A stretch of DNA of 64,000 bases, taken from assembly GCF_029428675.1 (NCBI RefSeq), contig NZ_JAJNEL010000001.1:3348001-3412000 (forward strand). The letters run 5' to 3'. This document shows, piece by piece, positions 37,938 through 46,658 of this stretch. The stretch comes from Streptomyces sp. JH14. GTDB taxonomy: Bacteria > Actinomycetota > Actinomycetes > Streptomycetales > Streptomycetaceae. The position numbers and the translations under genes were made by a program. The notes under the pieces are model-generated. The model had not been told where the DNA came from. It made no database searches and was given only the letters and a program-made list of their open reading frames with translations. Position 1 is the stretch's first letter. Each line of letters starts with the position of its first letter.

Positions 37938-38103
37938 GGTCCTGCACCGCATCCTCTTCCCTGCGCAACACGATCCGGCCGTCGCCATTGCTGTAGGCCA
38001 GCACGGAGCTCCCGGGCGATAGCCCCGCCTCGGCTAGCACCCCAAGCGGGAGGACGACCGAGCCGTCTTCTGCGATCGTCAGCTGACTAGGTTCCCTGAG
38101 CAC
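37912..38103 (-). CDS. AbrB/MazE-like small DNA-binding protein
   Basis: 63 aa from a GTG at 38103, nine bases after AGGAGG. VLREPSQLTIAEDGSVVLPL then GVLAEAGLSPGSSVLAYSNG gives the SpoVT-AbrB swapped-hairpin pattern (..I..dGrv.lP..vl...gl..G..v). Its 3' end overlaps vsr by 26 bp, convergent. It could regulate the restriction genes or be an orphan antitoxin; no toxin gene is adjacent. Confidence 0.75.
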   Translation of the reverse strand: MLREPSQLTIAEDGSVVLPLGVLAEAGLSPGSSVLAYSNGDGRIVLRREEDAVQDLIQFGRLD

Positions 38104-38357
38104 GGACCAGAGCCTCCTATGCCACGGCCGTTGTCGCAACCAGCAAGTGATGTTGCAGGTCGTGGCGACCCGATCAAGTGTGTTCGATTTTCCGACGGCC
38201 AACAAAGCCGGTCCCGGTCCTGGTCTCGCTTTTGGTCTCATTCGCAGGCGTACCGTCCCGTCCGGATGAGTACTCGCACAGCTCGGTCTCCAAGGCGGCG
38301 GATCTATGTAGACCCAGGTGAACGGCTCCGTACGACCCTCCGAGGAGCACAAGCACA

Positions 38358-38436
38358 CTTGGAAAGCGTGTTGGGGGCAACCCCTCACGAGTTCGAATCT
38401 CGTATCCTCCGCCATTGCTCTCACCGGGCAATACGT
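38358..38436 (+). repeat. attR: distal copy of the 79-bp att repeat
   Basis: Identical to 23247-23325. This is the displaced original 3' end of tRNA-Ser, still followed by its native terminator. Confidence 0.93.
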
Positions 38437-38470
38437 CGAAGGGCCCCACCGCTTGCGGTGGGGCCCTTCG
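38437..38470 (+). terminator. original chromosomal tRNA-Ser terminator
   Basis: Perfect 16-bp stem CGAAGGGCCCCACCGC / GCGGTGGGGCCCTTCG with a TT turn, directly after attR. Confidence 0.88.
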
Positions 38471-38630
38471 GCGTTCGTCGTCTCATCTGCGGTCTCGACG
38501 AGACTCTTCGGAGTCCTCCGGGCCGCTCTCGCCGGGGCCCTCGGCCACGCCCCGTCCACCGGCCCGCCGCGCGACGCCGGCGAGGACGCCGCCCGTCACG
38601 TGCCGGCAGTGCGCCGCCGTCACCGCTGAC

Positions 38631-38662
38631 GACCGGGCCGTGATGTACATCACGGCCCGGTC
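38631..38662. terminator. strong palindromic hairpin
   Basis: Perfect 16-bp arms GACCGGGCCGTGATGT / ACATCACGGCCCGGTC, 94 bp beyond the amine-oxidase pseudogene stop in its direction of transcription. The rest of 38471-38755 holds no gene. Confidence 0.75.
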
Positions 38663-38755
38663 GGGGACCCCGAGGTCGACGCTCCTGCGAGCGATCGGGT
38701 GGTGATCGCCTGCGCCCGGTGGAGGCTCCGGCGATCGGGCTCCGCGGCGGCCTGC

Positions 38756-39254
38756 CTACCAGCCGAGGTAGACGTCCGGTGAGAGCCACGTCGGGCGGGG
38801 CAGGCCGAAGTGCTCTTCGAGCATCAACTCGGCCTGGGTGAGCGCGCCGTAGACCCATCCCTGCCCGGTCGACCACCCGTCTCCGCAGACGTACAGGTTG
38901 GCGCCGGGGACCGGGTGGCGCATGCGCGGCATGATCTCCCAGCTCTTCGCCCCCACCTGCCAGAAGTGGTAGGCGGCTCCGTACGGGTCCTGTACCCAGT
39001 CCTGGAAGTAGGCCGACGTCGGCTCGGGAATGCGGGCGTCGGGTCCGTGCAGCTCGCGCAGCTGGCGCTGGGCCTCGTCGACCAGCGTTCCCGGCGCCGC
39101 CGCGTCCATCGGGCCGCGGCAGCCGGGTCACCGCCCCCTCCGGCCTTGCTCGGACGAGCGCCCGCGCGGGTGTGCCCAGCGCTCCGTCGGCGATGGCGGC
39201 GGCGCCGAGGGCCGCGGTTCCCGTGAGCAGATCGTGCCGTGTTGGTTTGCGCAT
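38756..39254 (-). pseudogene. FAD-dependent amine oxidase remnant
   Basis: From an ATG at 39254 an export-type N-terminus reads MRKPTRHDLLTGTAALGAAA then IADGALGTPARALVRARPEG. It then jumps, with a frame change near 39110, to the C-terminus of a flavin amine oxidase: SAYFQDWVQDPYGAAYHFWQ, then ANLYVCGDGWSTGQGWVYGA, the FAD-binding end motif. The catalytic centre, roughly 350 residues, is deleted. A decayed secreted flavoenzyme just outside the AICE. Confidence 0.75.
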
Positions 39255-39923
39255 CTCCGGCAGTTGCCTTCCCACTTGGATGCCGGAGTGTCACCTGCTG
39301 TGACCACCGGATGCGCATAACGTACCAATGCAGACATTTCGTTGAGCTCCTGGCGACGCTGTGTCGAGTGAGCAGGGGAGGAGTGCTGCAAGCGGACGGA
39401 AACGGGCGACGCGGGCGGAGCGTGCGGCATCGGAGCGCATGAAGGGACAAGGCGCAGCCGGCGGTGCGGACAGTCGGGTGCCGCGAAGCGCCGCTGGGCG
39501 GACCGCCGTTCACTGCTGCGTGCAGAACGGTGCCGCATCGGGCAGCCCGGATGCCGTGCGACGGTGCGCCGTCGCCGGACGCGTACGTGGTGGGTGGATG
39601 GAGCGCGGCCCCACCGGCGTGATCGGCACCGACCGGTCGCGCGTCGGGCCCCACGCTGCGGAGCCGTCGGCGCGGCCGTCACCGGCGAACGTCAAGGACA
39701 CTGGGCGAGTTGAGCCGATGGCCGGCCTCACGGCCGACGGTCTTCGCCCTCGCCACACACCGATGATCCTCCTTGATGACCATGCCGCTACCAGCAGTTG
39801 GCAAGGCTTCTGCGGGCTCCGACGGTGACTTTCCGGCCGATTGTCCGGCCCGCGCCACTGGTGCATGATGGGGACGATTCGAGTTGATCAGGGTCTGACC
39901 CCATTGACCTGCGGAAGTGGTGG
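39255..39923. other. long intergenic region before the LAL regulator
   Basis: About 670 bp. Open frames on both strands lack Shine-Dalgarno sites and recognisable families. TTGATC near 39875 and TGATGGGGACG upstream could belong to the LAL gene promoter, but no clear -35/-10 pair is seen. Confidence 0.4.
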
Positions 39924-42686
39924 ATGTCGAACAGCGCTCCTCAGCGCGTGCTGCGTGGCCGTCGCGGCGAGTGCGGGACGCTGGATCGGGTGGTCGCCGA
40001 CACAAGGGCGGGTCACAGCCGGGTACTGGTGCTGCGTGGCGAAGCCGGGGTCGGCAAGTCCGCATTGGTGGAGTACCTCGCAGGGAGTGCGGCGGGATGC
40101 CAGATCCTGCGGGCCGTCGGCGTCGAGTCCGAGATGGAGCTGGCGTTCGCCGGTCTGCACCAGCTGTGCCTGCCGATGATGGGGTACCTCGATCGCCTTC
40201 CCGAACCGCAGCGCGACGCCTTGGCCGTCGCGTTCGGCCTGAGTGCGGGGAGCGCGCCGGACCGTTTCATGGTCGGGCTGGCGGTGCTCAGCCTGCTGGC
40301 CGAGGCGGCGGAGGAGCAGCCGCTCGTCTGCGTCGTGGACGATGCCCAGTGGCTCGATCGGGTCTCCACGCAGACGCTGGCCTTTGTCGCGCGCCGGCTG
40401 CTCGCGGAGCGGGTGGCGCTGGTGTTCGCGGTGCGTACGTCGACACTCGCTCCGGGTGACGCAGCGCTGGTGGGGCTGCCGGAGCTCGTGATCCGGGGTC
40501 TGCGCGACGACGATGCGCGTGCGCTTCTGGACTCGGTGGTCCCCGGGCGGCTGGACGAGCGCGTCCGGGACCGGGTCGTCGCCGAGACCCGCGGCAACCC
40601 GCTGGCGCTGCTGGAATTGACACGTGGGTTGACTGCGGCGGAGCTGGCCGGCGGGTTCGGGCGTCCGGACGCGCGCCCGCTGGCCAGTCAGATCGAGCAG
40701 AGTTTCCTGCGGCGCATAGGAGCGCTTCCGGATGCGGCGCAACGACTGCTGCTGGCGGCCGCCGCCGAACCGGTCGGGGACTTGCCGTTGCTGAGGCGGG
40801 TGGCCGAGCGGCTCGACATCGGGGCGGACGCCGCGGGGTTGGCCGAGGCCGCGGGGCTGATCGAGTTCGGCGCACGGGTGCGGTTCCATCATCCGCTGGT
40901 GCGCTCGGCGGCCTATCGCGCGGCCGACCCCGGAGTACGCCGGGACGTGCATCGTGCGCTGGCCGAAGCGACCGATCCCGATTTCGACTCGGACCGCCAA
41001 GCCTGGCATCGCGCCCACGCGGCGGTCGAACCCGACGAGGCCCTGGCGGGCGAGCTGGAGCGCTCGGCCGACCGGGCCCAGGCCCGCGGCGGTATCGCGG
41101 CGGCGGCCGCGTTCCTGAGACGTGCGACCGAGCTGACGCCCGATCCGGCCGGACGTGGAAAGAGGGCCGTGACCGCGGCACAGGTCACCTTCGAGGCCGG
41201 GACCCCCGATGCGGCGCTCGAACTCCTCGCCGCCGCGGAGATGGGCCCGTTGGACGAGGTCCAGCACGCGCGCCTGACGCGGCTCCGTGCCCAGATCGTC
41301 TTCGCTCGCAGGCGCGGCGGTGAGGCGCTGCCGTTGCTGCTCGACGCGGCCGGCCGGCTGGAACGGGCCGACGAGGGACAGGCGCGTGAGGCGTACCTCG
41401 ATGCGATGGGAGCAGCGATCTTCGCCGGTCGCCTCAGAGGACGTATCGGAGTGCGGGAGGTCGCCGAGGCCGTCCGCGCCGCACCGCGCGGACCACAGCC
41501 TCCGCGGCCGGCGGACGTACTTCTCGACGGCCTGGCGACGTGGTTCGCCGAAGGCTGCGTCGCAGGTGCGGCGCAGCTCAAGCCCGCGCTGCTGGCGTTC
41601 CGGCAAGCCGCCGGACGCAACGAGGACGACGTCGTGCGCTGGCTCTGGCTCACGTGGCTGATCGCCGGCGACATGTGGGACGACGAGACGTGGCATGTGC
41701 TGACCACGCACGCGGTCCGGGCGGCTCGCGAGACCGGCGCACTCAATTTTCTTCCCCTGGCTCTCGCCTACCGCGCCGCCATGCACGTGCACGCCGGAGA
41801 GTTCGACCTTGCCTCGGCGTTGGTCGACGAGTCCGACACCATCACGGAGGTGACCGGCAACTCGCCCCTCGCGTACCCCTCGCTTCTGCTCCTGGCCTGG
41901 CGCGGCGAGGACGCCGGGGCGCCGGAGGTGATCCAGTCCGCCGTCCAGGACGCCACCTCCTGGGGCGAGGGGCGGGCGATCGGTTTGGCCAGCTACCTGC
42001 TCGCGGTGCTGTACAACGGCCTCGGCCGCTACCAGGACGCCGTGGCCAGCGCCCAGCAGGCGGGGGAGCACGAGGATGTGGCGGTCGTCGGGTTCTCCCT
42101 CGTCGAACTCATCGAGGCGTGCGCTCGCAGTGATGCCCCCGAGGCGGCCGCGGCGGCCCTGCGCCGGCTCGAGGAACGAGCCGGCGCCAGCGGCACGGAC
42201 TGGGCCCTCGGCGTTCTGGCCCGGTCGAGAGCGCTGCTCTGTGACGGTCAGGCCGCCGAACTGCTGTACCGCGAGGCCATCGAGCGCCTCGAGCGCAGCC
42301 GGATCGCCGTCCACCTCGCCCGCACCCACCTGGTGTACGGCGAGTGGCTCCGCCGCGAGAATCGGCGCCTCGACGCGCGCGAGCACCTGCGCACCGCCTA
42401 CGAGATGCTGCAAGGTTTCGGAGCCACCGCCTTCGCCGAGCGCGCCCGTCGCGAACTGCTGGCCACCGGCGAGTCGGTACGGCAACGCGCGGTCGAAGAA
42501 CGTGAGGCACTCACCGCGCAGGAAGCCCAGATCGCCCGGCTGGCCGCCGACGGAAAGACGAACCCCGAAATCGGCGCCGAGTTGTTCATCAGCCCCCGCA
42601 CGGTCGAATGGCACCTGCACAAGGTGTTCACCAAGCTCGACGTCAACTCGCGGAACAAGCTTCGCGCAGCGCTGGGCCGTGCCTGA
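39924..42686 (+). CDS. LuxR-family LAL (large ATP-binding) transcriptional regulator
   Basis: 920 aa. The N-terminal AAA/STAND ATPase has Walker A GEAGVGKS (39-46) and Walker B LVCVVDDAQW (about 131-140), then a long helical TPR-like middle. The C-terminal LuxR helix-turn-helix covers the last 60 residues: LTAQEAQIARLAADGKTNPE then IGAELFISPRTVEWHLHKVF. LAL proteins activate catabolic or antibiotic clusters on binding an inducer; no obvious target operon is adjacent. The ATG is 12 bases after GCGGAAG. Single gene. Confidence 0.92.
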   Translation: MSNSAPQRVLRGRRGECGTLDRVVADTRAGHSRVLVLRGEAGVGKSALVEYLAGSAAGCQILRAVGVESEMELAFAGLHQLCLPMMGYLDRLPEPQRDALAVAFGLSAGSAPDRFMVGLAVLSLLAEAAEEQPLVCVVDDAQWLDRVSTQTLAFVARRLLAERVALVFAVRTSTLAPGDAALVGLPELVIRGLRDDDARALLDSVVPGRLDERVRDRVVAETRGNPLALLELTRGLTAAELAGGFGRPDARPLASQIEQSFLRRIGALPDAAQRLLLAAAAEPVGDLPLLRRVAERLDIGADAAGLAEAAGLIEFGARVRFHHPLVRSAAYRAADPGVRRDVHRALAEATDPDFDSDRQAWHRAHAAVEPDEALAGELERSADRAQARGGIAAAAAFLRRATELTPDPAGRGKRAVTAAQVTFEAGTPDAALELLAAAEMGPLDEVQHARLTRLRAQIVFARRRGGEALPLLLDAAGRLERADEGQAREAYLDAMGAAIFAGRLRGRIGVREVAEAVRAAPRGPQPPRPADVLLDGLATWFAEGCVAGAAQLKPALLAFRQAAGRNEDDVVRWLWLTWLIAGDMWDDETWHVLTTHAVRAARETGALNFLPLALAYRAAMHVHAGEFDLASALVDESDTITEVTGNSPLAYPSLLLLAWRGEDAGAPEVIQSAVQDATSWGEGRAIGLASYLLAVLYNGLGRYQDAVASAQQAGEHEDVAVVGFSLVELIEACARSDAPEAAAAALRRLEERAGASGTDWALGVLARSRALLCDGQAAELLYREAIERLERSRIAVHLARTHLVYGEWLRRENRRLDAREHLRTAYEMLQGFGATAFAERARRELLATGESVRQRAVEEREALTAQEAQIARLAADGKTNPEIGAELFISPRTVEWHLHKVFTKLDVNSRNKLRAALGRA

Positions 42687-43071
42687 TCCTCGAGAGTTCA
42701 TCCGACGGGCTTGACCGTGGTGGACACCTGGCGCATGAGAGAGCCGATCCCATCCGGGATCGGGGGCAGCCCCTCGCGCCCGATCGGCCCCGACCCGGGC
42801 AGTACCCCGCCGGCCTCCGGCTGACCGGCGGACTCGTCATGATCACTCGGCCGAAGCCCGTCCCACCGTCCCCGGCATCGACGCGGCACCCGCCGGCCAG
42901 GTGCCGGCGCTCGCCGGAACGGATCCGCACGGCCACGGGCCGTCCGTCGGGCCCCGGCGCCCGGAGACCGGCCCTGCGGCTCGCCGAGCCGGGGCACAGA
43001 TACCGCATCCGAGGATAGTATCGGGAGAGATAGTATCTCCATTGAGACTATTGACTCCCGGAAGGTCTGCC
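42687..43071. other. intergenic region upstream of the DUF234-type ATPase
   Basis: About 385 bp without a convincing gene. The last 60 bp are AT-rich and contain GATAGTATC at about 43013 and again at about 43030, both including a TAGTAT -10-like hexamer, then GAAGG before the ATG. The repeat could be an operator or a double promoter. Confidence 0.45.
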
Positions 43072-44499
43072 ATGCGCCGTTTCATCGGACGGGACCGGGA
43101 GCTGAACGTGCTCCGCAACGCCTTCCGGGAAGTCGGCGAGGCCGCCGGTTCCGCGAACCCCGGTCAGTGCATCCTCATGCGGGGAAGGCGGCGGGTCGGC
43201 AAGTCCAGCCTCGTCGAGGAGTTCCTCCGGCGCACCGAGGCGCCGAATCTCTTCTTCACTGCGGCCGGCGGCTCGGCGGAGGACGAACTGACCGAGCTGC
43301 TCGACGCCGTCGCCACCTCCACGCTCCCGGACCGGGGACTGTTCGCCGAGGAGGCCCCGGGGCAGTGGAACGCGGCGTTCAGGCTGCTCGCGGAGGTCCT
43401 GCCCGATGACCGCCCGAGCGTGGTCGTCATCGATGAGGTCCCGTATCTCATGAACCGCATCGACGCCTTCGAGGGCATGCTCCAGCGGGCATGGGATCGG
43501 CTGCTCAGCCGCAAGCCCGTGCTTCTCCTCCTGGTCGGTTCCGACCTCTCGATGATGGAGGCGCTGGACAGCTACGACCGCCCGTTCCACCAGCGGGGGC
43601 GCGAGATGGTCGTGGGGCCGCTGAACCCGGCAGACATCGGCGAGATGCTCGGCCTGCCACCGGCGGCCGCCCTCGACGCCGCTCTGGTCACCGGCGGACT
43701 GCCACTGATCTGTGCCGAGTGGCGGGCCGGGGCGACCGTCTGGGAGTTTCTCCGCGCATCGCTGGACAACCCGCTCTCGGCGCTGCTGGTCTCCGCCGAA
43801 CGCTCACTGGCCGCAGAGTTTCCGCCCCAGGCGATGAGCCGCGAAGTACTGCGGGCCATCGGGACGGGAGAGCGCACCTTCACCAACATCGCGCGCGCCG
43901 CCGGCGGCATCGCCCACACCACCCTCACCAGAGCCACGGACGTCCTGATCGAGAAGCGAGTGGTGGCGGCCGAGCTACCGCTCTCGCTGCGGCCGTCCAA
44001 GGAGCGCCGCTACCGGGTGGCGGACCCGTACCTGCGGTTCTGGCTGGCCTTTCTGGATCCGCACATGGCGGAGATCGAACGGATGCGGGGCGACCTCACG
44101 CTGAGCCGGATCAAGGAGCGGTGGACGAGCTGGCGGGGCCGCGCCGTCGAGCCGCTCGTCCGTGACTCCCTCGCCCGTCTGCTGCCGGACGAAGCCCTGC
44201 CTGCCGCCCCGGCGATCGGTGGCTACTGGACCCGCAGCAACGACGTCGAGATCGACCTGGTGGGCGCCGACCGGCGGCCGGTGGCCAAGCGGCTGCTCTT
44301 CCTGGGCTCGGTCAAGTGGCTGGAGAACTCCACGTTCGACAGCCACGACCTGGCGGCGCTGCAGAAGCACCGGGCGGCGATCACGGACGACCCCGTGCCG
44401 CTCGTGGCTGTCTCCCGCAACGGGATCAGCTGTTCCGGGCTCCATGCGGCGTACGGGCCGGAGGAACTGCTCGGGGCATGGCGCAGCGCCTCGGCGTGA
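43072..44499 (+). CDS. archaeal-type AAA ATPase with C-terminal DUF234 nuclease-like domain
   Basis: 475 aa; ATG 43072 seven bases after GGAAGG. FIGRDRELNVL start motif, Walker A GRRRVGKSS (38-46), Walker B VVVIDEVPYL (117-126), then a winged helix (RAAGGIAHTTLTRATDVLIE). The C-terminal DUF234 region begins YRVADPYLRFWLAFLDPHMA and includes WRGRAVEPLVRDSL, DVEIDLVGAD and GSVKWLENS, a PD-(D/E)XK-like D...E.D...K pattern. Stand-alone gene. Role unknown; relatives are linked to mobile elements and NTPase-nuclease functions. Confidence 0.85.
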   Translation: MRRFIGRDRELNVLRNAFREVGEAAGSANPGQCILMRGRRRVGKSSLVEEFLRRTEAPNLFFTAAGGSAEDELTELLDAVATSTLPDRGLFAEEAPGQWNAAFRLLAEVLPDDRPSVVVIDEVPYLMNRIDAFEGMLQRAWDRLLSRKPVLLLLVGSDLSMMEALDSYDRPFHQRGREMVVGPLNPADIGEMLGLPPAAALDAALVTGGLPLICAEWRAGATVWEFLRASLDNPLSALLVSAERSLAAEFPPQAMSREVLRAIGTGERTFTNIARAAGGIAHTTLTRATDVLIEKRVVAAELPLSLRPSKERRYRVADPYLRFWLAFLDPHMAEIERMRGDLTLSRIKERWTSWRGRAVEPLVRDSLARLLPDEALPAAPAIGGYWTRSNDVEIDLVGADRRPVAKRLLFLGSVKWLENSTFDSHDLAALQKHRAAITDDPVPLVAVSRNGISCSGLHAAYGPEELLGAWRSASA

Positions 44500-44572
44500 C
44501 CCCTGGGTTCCGGTGGCCGCTGTTCCGGTTGCGTTCCCTTCCGTTCGGAGCGGCCCCCACCGTGCAGGGACG

Positions 44573-44620
44573 GTTCTTGACGGCTTCTTCATAGGTCCTT
44601 CACAGGGGCGGTCCTACATT
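44573..44620 (+). promoter_or_regulatory. three 11-bp direct repeats and promoter of the lipoprotein-ABC operon
   Basis: GTTCTTGACGG (44573), CTTCTTCATAG (44584) and GTCCTTCACAG (44595) are contiguous 11-bp units sharing the pattern TTCTTSAYRG. Ten bases on is a -10-like TACATT (44615-44620), so the array overlaps the -35 position. Phased 11-bp direct repeats over the -35 are typical of OmpR/PhoB-type activators, and such a regulator is encoded at 50249-50950 just past the operon. Confidence 0.68.
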
Positions 44621-44673
44621 CGGCACCGGCCGCCCACCACGGGGCCGGCCGGTGGCACAGGTGTGAGGAGCCC

Positions 44674-45261
44674 ATGAGGATGAGTTCGCGTCGGCGGTTC
44701 GGGGGCCGGATGGTGCTGGCTGCGACGGCGTCGGTGATGGCGTTGGCCGTCAGCGGCTGCGGAGGAGGCGGTGACGGGGGCGACGGGGTCGCGTCCGCGG
44801 GGGGCGACAAGACCGGCGCCCAGGCTTCCAAGAGCAGTTCGAGCGAGCTGGCCGAGTATGTCGAGGCGCAGCGCAAGTGGGTCACATGTCTGCGTGACGA
44901 GGGGCTCGACGCCCCTGATCCGGATTCCAGGGGCAAGGTCGACCTCGGTGACCGGTCCAAGTGGAAGCGCGACCCGAAGGCCCTCAGGGCGCAGGAGAAG
45001 TGCTCGGACCTCAGCGTGCCGGTACCGGAGAGCGTCGAGAAGGCGCAGCAGCCCGAGCTCACCGCGGGTGAGATCCGGAAGAACCAGCAGTACGCGCAAT
45101 GCATGCAGGAACACGGGGCGCCCGACTTCCCCGACGCCGGGGCGGACGGCCACTTCCGGGACGTCACATGGGATTCGACATCGGCGGGTGCCAAGCGGGC
45201 CACGCGCTCCTGCGCCTCGATCATCGGCATCCCGGACGACGCGCCCACGCCCAAGGGCTGA
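44674..45261 (+). CDS. lipoprotein of an export operon
   Basis: 195 aa. Basic start MRMSSRRRFGGRMVLAATAS, hydrophobic segment and lipobox V-S-G-C. The mature part has four well-spaced Cys (TCLRDEG, EKCSDL, QYAQCMQEHG, RSCASI) in two similar blocks of the type W..C....G....D, likely disulphide bonded outside the cell. Family function unknown. First gene of a four-gene operon with an adaptor and an ABC transporter, so it probably assists substrate recognition or sensing. Confidence 0.85.
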   Translation: MRMSSRRRFGGRMVLAATASVMALAVSGCGGGGDGGDGVASAGGDKTGAQASKSSSSELAEYVEAQRKWVTCLRDEGLDAPDPDSRGKVDLGDRSKWKRDPKALRAQEKCSDLSVPVPESVEKAQQPELTAGEIRKNQQYAQCMQEHGAPDFPDAGADGHFRDVTWDSTSAGAKRATRSCASIIGIPDDAPTPKG

Positions 45262-45275
45262 CGGGGCGAGAAACC

Positions 45276-46658
45276 GTGGACGTCATGAAGGATGCGGGCC
45301 GGGAGCGCGCAGCGGGCGACGACGGGGCGGACGACCGCGCCGGTGGCGGGAGAACCGGAAGGCGCAGACGGGGCCCCCTCCTCATAGCGGCCGGCTTTCT
45401 TCTGGTCGCCGTGGTCAGCACGGTCGGAGCCCTGGGGCTCGGCGGAGGCGGCACCGACGACGACGGTGCGGCGCCGGGCAGAAGCAGCCATGTGGTGCCC
45501 GTGACCCGGGAGACGCTGACCGAGCAGACCGAGGTCGACGGACGGCTGGGTCATGGTCCGGAAGTCCCGTTCCAGATCAAGGCAGAGGGAACACTGACCT
45601 GGCTGCCGACGATCGGCAGCACGGTGCGGCGCGGAGGGAAGGTGCTGCGGGTCGACGACCGCCCGGTGATCCTCCTCTACGGAAGTCTGCCCATGTATCG
45701 CGACCTGGGTGTGACGGAGGCGGAGCCCCAGGACGCGGCCACGGGCAGCGGCGACGGGCCGGACGGCGGCACCGGAACCGCCAAGGGCGGTGAGGCCGAC
45801 GGCGGTTCCGCGGGCGGCGGCTCTGCGAACGCCGAGGACGCCGGGGCGGTTCGAGCGGCCGGAGCGCCGCGACAGCCGGCACCACTGCACGGCATGGACG
45901 TCAAGCAGTTCGAGAGCAACCTCAGCGCCCTCGGCTACTCGGGCTTCACCGTGGACGAGTCGTACACCGTGCTGACCGCCGATGCGGTCAAGCGCTGGCA
46001 GAAGGACCTCGGCCTGCCGCAGACGGGCGAGGTCGATGCCGGCGACATCGTCTACGCGCCCGGCCCTGTCCGGATCGCGGGCACCGCCGCGCTGGTCGGA
46101 GCCGACGCTTCCGGCAACCCGCTCACGTACACCAGCACATCGCGCATGGTCACCGTGAACGTCCCTGCCACGGACACGAACTGGGCGCAGCGGGGCAGCG
46201 AGGTCGCGGTGGACCTTCCCGACGGGCGCTCGGTCAAGGGCGAGATCGCGCGCGTGGGCAAGGACGCGTCCTCGTCCGGCGCCTCCGGCGGCGGGGACAC
46301 CGCGGGCAAGGGCGGCGAGGACGGCGGTGACAGCTCGGACGGCGCCGCGGCCACCGTGTCCGTGGTGATCACCTTCGCCGACCAGGGCTCGCTGGGCAGG
46401 CTGGAGAGCGGGCCGGTCACAGTCCGCCATGTGGTCAAGCAGCGCAAGGCGGTCCTGACCGTTCCGGTCGCCGCCCTGGTGGCTCTGGCCGAGGGCGGTT
46501 ACGGCCTGGAACTCGCCGCGGAGGACGGGGACGGCGGGGGCGCGGGCAGCGTGGCCGGCCGCTTCGTGCCCGCGAGGACCGGTCTGTACGCGGGAGGCAA
46601 GGTCGAGGTGAGTGGCCCCCGGGTCCGCGAAGGCATGAAGGTGAGGATCCCCGAGTGA
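45276..46658 (+). CDS. membrane-fusion-like adaptor with peptidoglycan-binding domain
   Basis: 460 aa from GTG 45276 (ATG 45285 is an alternative). One N-terminal membrane helix (about 34-54: [20 protein letters not shown]) and HlyD-like beta segments ([40 protein letters not shown]). A Gly/Ala-rich linker leads to a PG_binding_1 helix set ([20 protein letters not shown] ... [20 protein letters not shown]), then a C-terminal beta domain. These proteins couple MacB-type transporters to the wall. 14 bp after the lipoprotein stop; the ABC gene overlaps its end. Confidence 0.88.
   Translation: MDVMKDAGRERAAGDDGADDRAGGGRTGRRRRGPLLIAAGFLLVAVVSTVGALGLGGGGTDDDGAAPGRSSHVVPVTRETLTEQTEVDGRLGHGPEVPFQIKAEGTLTWLPTIGSTVRRGGKVLRVDDRPVILLYGSLPMYRDLGVTEAEPQDAATGSGDGPDGGTGTAKGGEADGGSAGGGSANAEDAGAVRAAGAPRQPAPLHGMDVKQFESNLSALGYSGFTVDESYTVLTADAVKRWQKDLGLPQTGEVDAGDIVYAPGPVRIAGTAALVGADASGNPLTYTSTSRMVTVNVPATDTNWAQRGSEVAVDLPDGRSVKGEIARVGKDASSSGASGGGDTAGKGGEDGGDSSDGAAATVSVVITFADQGSLGRLESGPVTVRHVVKQRKAVLTVPVAALVALAEGGYGLELAAEDGDGGGAGSVAGRFVPARTGLYAGGKVEVSGPRVREGMKVRIPE

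Larger units (their letters stand above)
23247..38436. mobile_element. pSAM2-type actinomycete integrative and conjugative element (AICE), 15.1 kb
   Basis: Bounded by a 79-bp identical direct repeat, one copy forming the tRNA-Ser 3' end. It contains in order: tyrosine integrase, excisionase, a small zinc protein, RepSA-type rolling-circle initiator, Spd-like membrane proteins, a TraB/FtsK translocase, a divergent GntR/KorSA repressor, then cargo. This is the module set of AICEs: site-specific integration, autonomous rolling-circle replication and double-stranded DNA transfer by a single FtsK-like protein. All core genes look intact, so the element may still be mobile. The cargo (about 31.6-38.1 kb) carries putative defence and restriction-modification genes. 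Confidence 0.92.

Noticed and set aside
38341..38410. Second tRNA-Ser gene at the right end of the AICE
   Set aside because: Only the anticodon loop to 3' end is present; the 5' half and acceptor partner are missing, so it is attR.
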